Below, in pieces: positions 59,023 through 64,000 of a stretch of 64,000 nt of DNA (position 1 is the stretch's first letter; the number at the start of each line of letters is the position of its first letter). The position numbers and the translations under genes are program-made. The DNA comes from Coemansia sp. RSA 1804 (taxonomy: Eukaryota; Kickxellomycota; Kickxellomycetes; Kickxellales; Kickxellaceae). The notes below the pieces were generated by a model that was given only the letters and a program-made list of their open reading frames with translations, had not been told where the DNA came from and did not search any database. The stretch is taken from assembly GCA_027578815.1 (NCBI GenBank), contig JANBTH010000004.1:1-64000 (forward strand), in the 5' to 3' direction.

Positions 59023-59707
59023 TCAGAGCTTCTGCGCAGCCTGGACAAGCTCATTATAGTCGAAGGATTCGGGCTTCTGGTTGAACCTTTCGAGCAGCGC
59101 GCGCTTCTCAGGGCCGCCGGTAACGTAGAACTGCTGGAGCTGGAGCGCAAGGTACTGGGCGTTCTGCGAGTCAAGCAGCGCATTAGAGCGGCCCTCGAGT
59201 TCACCGCGCATGAGCACCAGGCCCTTGGAGTCAGCAAGATCGGTGTAATGCGTGAGCGTCAGCAGCGGACGAGCATTGACCGTGTTAGTCTTGTACTCGA
59301 TCAGCGGTGTGAAGTGCACGCGGTGGTAGTCGAACTGCAGGAAGAAGAACTCGATGCCCTGGTCTCTGGGCAAAGGGATGATGAACAGCGGGTTTTTGCG
59401 CGCAACCGCCAGAAGATCGCGGTACGTGGATGCGGGAATTGCCGCCGAGATGCAGTCCTTTGTTGTGTGGAAGGCCGTCCAGATCTCGCTGATCTCCTCG
59501 CTGGTTTTGTCGCCAAGCTTGTCGAGCCGCATGATCTGATCCAGCGATTTCACGTCTGGCGGCAGGTTGCTGGCGCTGGCGTTGGAGCTGCGATCCAGCA
59601 CACGGCGTGTGTCCTCCAACGGCTCTGCCCTCCGGGACGTTTCTGAGCTGTTCCTTGTCTGCGTCCGGCCAGACTGATCCGCCACGCTACCACCATCCGC
59701 ATGCTTT

Positions 59708-59738
<31 letters not shown>

Positions 59739-60030
59739 CTTGTTCTTTGACCAGCCGCTTGAGATCCTCAACCGAATCCACGCCCTTCTCTCGAGCGCGC
59801 CTCATCAGCTGCGCGCGGTACTTTTCCTCGTAGTCTGGGACGCTGGACAGATGGTACTTTGGCTGCTTTGTCCCCCGCTGCATCGCCAGCAGCAGGTGGT
59901 TGGGCTTACCAAACGCTGACGACACGTGGGTTGCTTGTCTGGTGGCAGCCCATATGGCGCTTGAGCCGGCCGCGTGCCATGCTGGCATCGTGTGTCTGAA
60001 GAGCGCGGCGTATCCTGTGTAGCTGCTCAT
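59023..60030 (-). CDS. ATP11: Mitochondrial F1-ATPase assembly factor Atp11
   Basis: A 335-aa protein. Atp11 chaperones free F1 beta subunits in the mitochondrial matrix before assembly. The N-terminus (first 45 residues, Ala/Arg/His-rich, few acids) fits a presequence. A coiled-coil/charged part with a Gln run (59705-59745) precedes the conserved domain: LDQIMRLDKLGDKTSEEISE, EIWTAFHTTKDCISAAIP, NPLFIIPLPRDQGIEFFFLQ and LTLTHYTDLADSKGLVLMRG. Length matches family (318 aa in yeast). The frame is open to 60129, but the added 33 residues are hydrophobic and UTR-like. I start at 60030 (MSSYTGYAALFRH). Confidence 0.9.
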
Positions 60031-60345
60031 TGTTCTGACCAGTGTAACCCGATTTACTCGCAAATGATAATAAATGGAAAACAAATAAAGGAACCTCGGA
60101 AGCGATAGATAAAAAAGAAGATCAAGCACTTTCCCTCACTCTGATCAATTGCAAGAGCCTTTTTCTACGGGGAGTTGGAATTTGGGGAGAGAGGGAAAAC
60201 ACGAGTTGATGGTGATTCGCTGTATTATTTTTTTTCGTTTCTTGTTCATTTTTTTAGTGCTAATGAAAAATTTATTCTTCCTCAATTACATTATTTTCTC
60301 CATTCATAGCAGCAGCATCGGGGTGAACGGGTCCAGATATAGAAA
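60031..60345. promoter_or_regulatory. Divergent promoter region of ATP11 and TRF4
   Basis: A 315-base AT-rich region between divergent genes. No clear TATA or E-box was identified. Confidence 0.4.
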
Positions 60346-62106
60346 ATGAGTACGGCCGAACCGCTCGCAGGCACCGAGGACTTTATCCAGCTAGTGTCGT
60401 CGTCAGGATCCGAGGGCGAGGACGAGGAGAGCCTAAGCCAGACAGAGGAGCGGTGGACAGCCAACGAGGACGAGGACGAGGACGATGAGAAGGAAGAACT
60501 GCCAAACGGCAAGCGCGCAGCCAGGGAAGCAGTGGCATCAGAGGGCAAGAGCGACAGGGTGCGCGAGAAATGCTACAACGGACAGGAGCTGCCGCCATGG
60601 CTGCGAGGCCACCGACGGCTGGGCAAAGGCAAATGGCCGGACATCAGCGACATGATTAACCAGGAGATGAAACTGTTCGTGCAGTACATTTCGCCCACGC
60701 CCGAGGAGCACCAGATGCGGCTCTGGGTCATCGAGCGCATGCAGCGGGTGCTGGATAGCATGGTGCTCCCCGACGTGGAGCCCCAGGCCCAGTGTTTCGG
60801 AAGCTTCGAAACCCGGCTGTACCTGCCAACCAGCGACATCGACATGACCATCATGCTGTACAAAAGGGGAGCATCCAAACCCACCGTTGCGCCGGCCTAC
60901 GGAACCAAGGAGGCCGTGCGCCGGTTCCTGTACACATTGGCCAAATACCTGAAAAACTCGGGCTTTTGTCGCTCATGCGAGGTTATTGCGCATGCGCGCG
61001 TCCCCATTATCAAGACACACGAGATGATTACCGGCATTGCCGTCGATATCTCGATCAACGCAGACAGCGGCGTCCAGTCGGCTGCCGTGCAAAAGTCCTT
61101 CTCCGACAGCGTGTATCCACAGGCATTGCGCTCCATTGTGCTGGTCATCAAGCAGTTTCTGGCCCAACGGTCGATGAACGAGGTCTACACGGGCGGCATC
61201 GGCTCCTACGCCATCACGCTCCTCGCAGTCAGTCTGCTCCAGATGCATCCGCGCATCTTGTCCGGTGGTCTGCGACCCGAGGACAACCTAGGAATCCTGC
61301 TGATCGAGTTTTTTGAGCTGTACGGCAAACGGTTCAACTACGACAACGTGTGCATCAGCGTGCTGGAGGCCGGCCAGTATCTCGATAAGCGTCGGAAGGG
61401 CTTCTACAACATTGCGCAGCCGTACCTTTTGTCAATCGAGGACCCCTGCGACACGTCCAACGACGTTTCCAAGGGCACGTATGGGATTCTGCGGATCAAG
61501 CAGACGTTTGGCGGGGCATACGATCTGATCAACAACGCGATCTTTGCCTACCACCAAACCAGGAAGCACGGCGAGCCAATTAACGACACGCTGCGCGCCA
61601 CAGCCGCCCACCCGTCGGCTGGCGCAGGAGGTGGAAGTGGAAGCCACGCTGCTAGGAAGAGAGTCAAGGGATCGGACGGCCAGGCGAAGGCTGCCCCAAC
61701 CTCGGGTGTCCACTTTAACAATGATCCTGATGCGCTTGTGTCGTTTCTGGCGAGTATCTTGTCGGTGGGTCCGGCCGTGGTGAGAAGTCGCGAGAAGCTG
61801 GTCAATGAGTTCTACAAGGGCACAATGCAGACTGTACTTGGCGTAAAGTACCAGCCCAACTTTACAAGCCTTCTTCCTTTTTCTCCTTCTGAAAACTCTA
61901 CCACAGGTGATTGTGACGGCGCCACCGATGATGCCTCGAAGGAGCAGCCTGTGGCCGAGTCAGCAACAACAACAACAACATCGACTGCAACTAAAACAAT
62001 GTCGGCGCAGGAGAAAATCGCTACAATGAGTTTTGATTTCTCCAAATCTGGCGATGGAGGCGGCGGCGCATCAGCCAGCGTTATAAATGTCAGCGATAGT
62101 GAGTAA
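60346..62106 (+). CDS. TRF4: Non-canonical poly(A) polymerase Trf4/Cid14-type
   Basis: A 586-aa protein, near yeast Trf4 (584). Within TRAMP it adds short oligo(A) tails to nuclear RNAs so that Mtr4 and the exosome degrade them. The acidic N-terminus (residues 1-85) leads to the nucleotidyltransferase: FGSFETRLYLPTSDIDM, in which S153 follows FG and D164/D166 are metal ligands. The third acid lies in the conserved VDISINADSG block. The PAP-associated domain (about 290-410, EDNLGILLIEFFELYGKRFN) includes the nucleotide recognition helix. The tail is low-complexity Thr/Ser/Gly. MTR4 is encoded 27 kb away. Confidence 0.92.
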   Translation: MSTAEPLAGTEDFIQLVSSSGSEGEDEESLSQTEERWTANEDEDEDDEKEELPNGKRAAREAVASEGKSDRVREKCYNGQELPPWLRGHRRLGKGKWPDISDMINQEMKLFVQYISPTPEEHQMRLWVIERMQRVLDSMVLPDVEPQAQCFGSFETRLYLPTSDIDMTIMLYKRGASKPTVAPAYGTKEAVRRFLYTLAKYLKNSGFCRSCEVIAHARVPIIKTHEMITGIAVDISINADSGVQSAAVQKSFSDSVYPQALRSIVLVIKQFLAQRSMNEVYTGGIGSYAITLLAVSLLQMHPRILSGGLRPEDNLGILLIEFFELYGKRFNYDNVCISVLEAGQYLDKRRKGFYNIAQPYLLSIEDPCDTSNDVSKGTYGILRIKQTFGGAYDLINNAIFAYHQTRKHGEPINDTLRATAAHPSAGAGGGSGSHAARKRVKGSDGQAKAAPTSGVHFNNDPDALVSFLASILSVGPAVVRSREKLVNEFYKGTMQTVLGVKYQPNFTSLLPFSPSENSTTGDCDGATDDASKEQPVAESATTTTTSTATKTMSAQEKIATMSFDFSKSGDGGGGASASVINVSDSE

Positions 62107-63085
62107 GCTAGGAGGTTTTCTCTTGTAAGTTTTTTTGTCGTTTTGAAGAAAAGAATGAAAATATATGTTTCTTTGTTAATGCGTTCAGAAAAAGGAATTT
62201 CTCAGGTTTATGATTCCTCTCTGCATTTGGTAATATAAATGGGTTTTTTTATCCAAATGAGGATCGAGAGAAGAAAAAAAGAAGTCAAGCCTCTCGACAC
62301 ACCCGCCCCCAACCAAATATATAGAAGAATCAGTTTATAAACAAGTAACATGGGAATTTATCAAAAAATAAAGAATAGAAATCCTCGGAGCATTATGAAA
62401 TCTCTTTGTGGTGCTTATATCACACATTAAATAAACAAATAAACAAAAAATATTGCAAATATTGCAAATAGATGATGTATCATCATCGCCAGTGACAACA
62501 GAGGCAGAAGCAGTGTGGAATAAATAACCGGTAGACTTGTACCGCCACATGTGGAACAATTTTTTAACAGATTTTTATTTTACCAAAAACGGACAGGAAC
62601 AATGCAAAATAATAACGGACTCTGGGCAACCTTTCTTTACAAGCATGAGAAGAAAAAAGGGGGGAGAGGCGCAGTTATTATCATTATTATTGTTATTAAT
62701 ATTTTTCCATTCCCATTTCTCCTCCTATGTGCTGGAATTTTTTATATCTTTTTCAAAGACTAGAAACCACACCGAATATCGAGGGAATCTAGGGAAAACA
62801 GGGCTTATCATACATGTACAAAAAAAGAGAAAAAACAGTAAAGAATTCAAAAAAAGTCTCGACTTCTATATATTCTACTAGATCGAATCGTATATAAACA
62901 ACACTTCCCCCTCCACCTTTGAACTTTTGTTCTAGAGGGAAGAGAATATATCCATTAGCAACCACATTATCTGCATTCCATTACACAACTTTTACTTCAT
63001 CCTCTTTTTCTCTCCCTCCCTCTCGCATTTCCACGCAAACTAGGAGTGGATCAACCCCCCCCTCAAAAGTATATAGAATAGAAAT
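62107..63085. promoter_or_regulatory. AT-rich spacer with TATA box and leader of the 40-aa gene
   Basis: Mostly A/T-rich. TATATAAA at 62891-62898 lies about 190 bases before the microprotein ATG (63086), followed by a pyrimidine-rich leader (about 63000-63065). No other gene was seen. Confidence 0.45.
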
Positions 63086-63208
63086 ATGACGACGGCGGCG
63101 ACGATGAGACAGTTTGTTAACTTTGGCGAGGAACGCGATATCGACACCCGCGAGAAGACCGGCGGTATTTCAGGGGAGGAATCCCGCGATTACATCGTCC
63201 AAGTGTAG
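63086..63208 (+). CDS. 40-aa microprotein, FG/RDI family
   Basis: 40 codons ending TAG: MTTAATMRQFVNFGEE, then RDIDTREKTGGISGEESRDY and IVQV at the C-terminus. The FG block is followed after two residues by RDI, whereas ten or more residues separate them in the sister genes, so the linker is variable and the C-terminal 24 residues are the conserved module. GC-rich third positions (gcg, acg, ggc) contrast with the AT-rich flanks, as in the true genes of the window. TATA box and pyrimidine-rich leader upstream. No known domain. Function unknown. Confidence 0.75.
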   Translation: MTTAATMRQFVNFGEERDIDTREKTGGISGEESRDYIVQV

Positions 63209-63319
63209 TGATAGTAGTAAACATTTCAGTTTATATTTCTTATTCACACCCCCTGGTTACTCTTTGGTGTAATAAAAGGGTACAAAAGAACCAAAAATAA
63301 AAAATAAGACAAATACTAG

Positions 63320-64000
63320 TCATTCTGCATTTTGAGAGTGCGGGGAGGAGGAGCAGGCGTCATCTTTTTTAATGGCGGCGGCGGTGGTGTTGTTGTTGAC
63401 ATACTTGACGGAGTCGATCAGACCGGAAGCCTCGCTCGCCCAGTCGGGAAGCGACGACTGGAAGGTCCAACCGGGCCCGCTGTATCGCCAGGCGTGGAGC
63501 CAGATGGAGAGCTCGTCGGGCGTCGGATCCGGATACATGGGCGTAGCGCACTTGGTGCACAGGCGGGGCGTGTCGGTGTCGACGCTTTGGCCAACATGGT
63601 CAACGAGCTCCTGGCGCGTCTTCCACTCCTCCATCCTCTGCACAAGCGGCAGCCATGGCTGGTTGGCGGGGTCGGTGTCCCGCTTGCCAACCATCTTCTT
63701 AGGTTTCGACTGCGCGGAGGAGGAGGCGGCGCCGTCTGGTGCTGCTGGCGATGGCTTCTCCTCCTCATCATCATCGTCATCATTCTCCTCCAAGGCTGCA
63801 GCTACGGCTGGAGCTTGCGCATCTTCTCCTTCTCCTTCTCCCTTTTCCTCTTCTTCAACTGGCAATTGCTGCTGCTGCTGTGCTGATGGTGGTGGCAAGC
63901 ACCCGCCCTTGCCCATCTCCCGGCCCCACACATGCTCGTTGCAGTAAAGCGGATCATTGGCGATCGGGTGGCCAAGGAACTGCAGATGCACGCGGATCTG
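63320..64000 (-). CDS. RluA-type pseudouridine synthase (Pus9/Rib2-like), 3' part
   Basis: The last 226 codons; the gene continues past the window edge, where the frame is still open (codon boundary at 64000). It begins QIRVHLQFLGHPIANDPLYC, the conserved C-terminal motif of RluA-family synthases that follows the catalytic core. A low-complexity Gln/Glu/Asp insertion follows. The C-terminal part LCTKCATPMYPDPTPDELSIWLHAWRY is shared in shorter form (C-x2-C, P-P-P, IWLHA) with fungal Pus9 and Rib2 and animal RPUSD2 (written here as LCTKCATPMYPDP then TPDELSIWLHAWRY). No deaminase domain follows as in yeast Rib2, so a Pus9-type tRNA enzyme (position 32) is more likely. The catalytic Asp lies outside the window. 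Confidence 0.8.
   Translation of the reverse strand, partial: QIRVHLQFLGHPIANDPLYCNEHVWGREMGKGGCLPPPSAQQQQQLPVEEEEKGEGEGEDAQAPAVAAALEENDDDDDEEEKPSPAAPDGAASSSAQSKPKKMVGKRDTDPANQPWLPLVQRMEEWKTRQELVDHVGQSVDTDTPRLCTKCATPMYPDPTPDELSIWLHAWRYSGPGWTFQSSLPDWASEASGLIDSVKYVNNNTTAAAIKKDDACSSSPHSQNAE

Overview
The window looks like nuclear DNA of a fungus with compact, almost intron-free genes. Eukaryotic housekeeping genes (nucleoporin, eIF3m, UBC12, MTR4, TRF4, PAN2, Aquarius, ATP11, mitochondrial BCKDH E1-beta) sit on both strands. GC-balanced coding blocks alternate with very AT-rich spacers, and many coding regions carry CAG/CAA (Gln) runs. I see only one well supported spliceosomal intron, in a RING gene, and it appears to be of the GC-AG class. 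Near absence of introns together with AQR, eIF3m, BCKDH and a full Mis13/Dsn1 argues against Saccharomycetales. It would suit an early-diverging filamentous fungus such as Kickxellomycotina (Coemansia-like). That placement is inference; I could not run a search.

Layout. 0-2.5 kb: a decayed ABCC-transporter fragment and a P-loop NTPase resembling Crinkler/RHS-type proteins. 3-14 kb: NIC96/NUP93, a KDM3-like JmjC protein, a UVRAG/ATG14-type protein, eIF3m, tRNA-Arg(CCU), SPP2, and a small uncharacterised protein. 14-23 kb: a possible 54-codon gene with CCAAT and TATA boxes, an FHA protein with a Ki-67/RepoMan-type PP1-binding block, UBC12, DSN1, an IAH1-type esterase, a 42-aa microprotein, and a Zip3/RNF212-like RING protein. 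23-38.7 kb: THADA/TRM732, MTR4, a WrbA-type flavoprotein, BCKDHB, a four-TM protein and a type I membrane protein. 38.7-41.6 kb: an AT-rich spacer and a GPI-type surface protein. 41.6-50.5 kb: Aquarius, an RSC9/ARID2-like protein and a small membrane protein. 50.5-55 kb: a gene-poor AT-rich stretch with microprotein genes. 55-64 kb: PAN2, ATP11, TRF4, another microprotein, and the 3' part of a RluA-type pseudouridine synthase.

Functionally the window is rich in RNA metabolism (MTR4 and TRF4, both TRAMP components; PAN2; AQR; SPP2; THADA; pseudouridine synthase) and in chromosome and mitosis factors (DSN1, Ki-67-like FHA protein, RSC9-like, JmjC, RNF212-like).

The most novel item is a dispersed family of about 40-46-codon genes at 21.66, 52.50 and 63.09 kb, with a degraded or spliced relative at 53.1 kb. 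They share an FG start block and an RDI...E..G(G)IS.EESRDY core. The three intact copies each have a TATA box roughly 170-290 bases before the ATG. I do not recognise the family.
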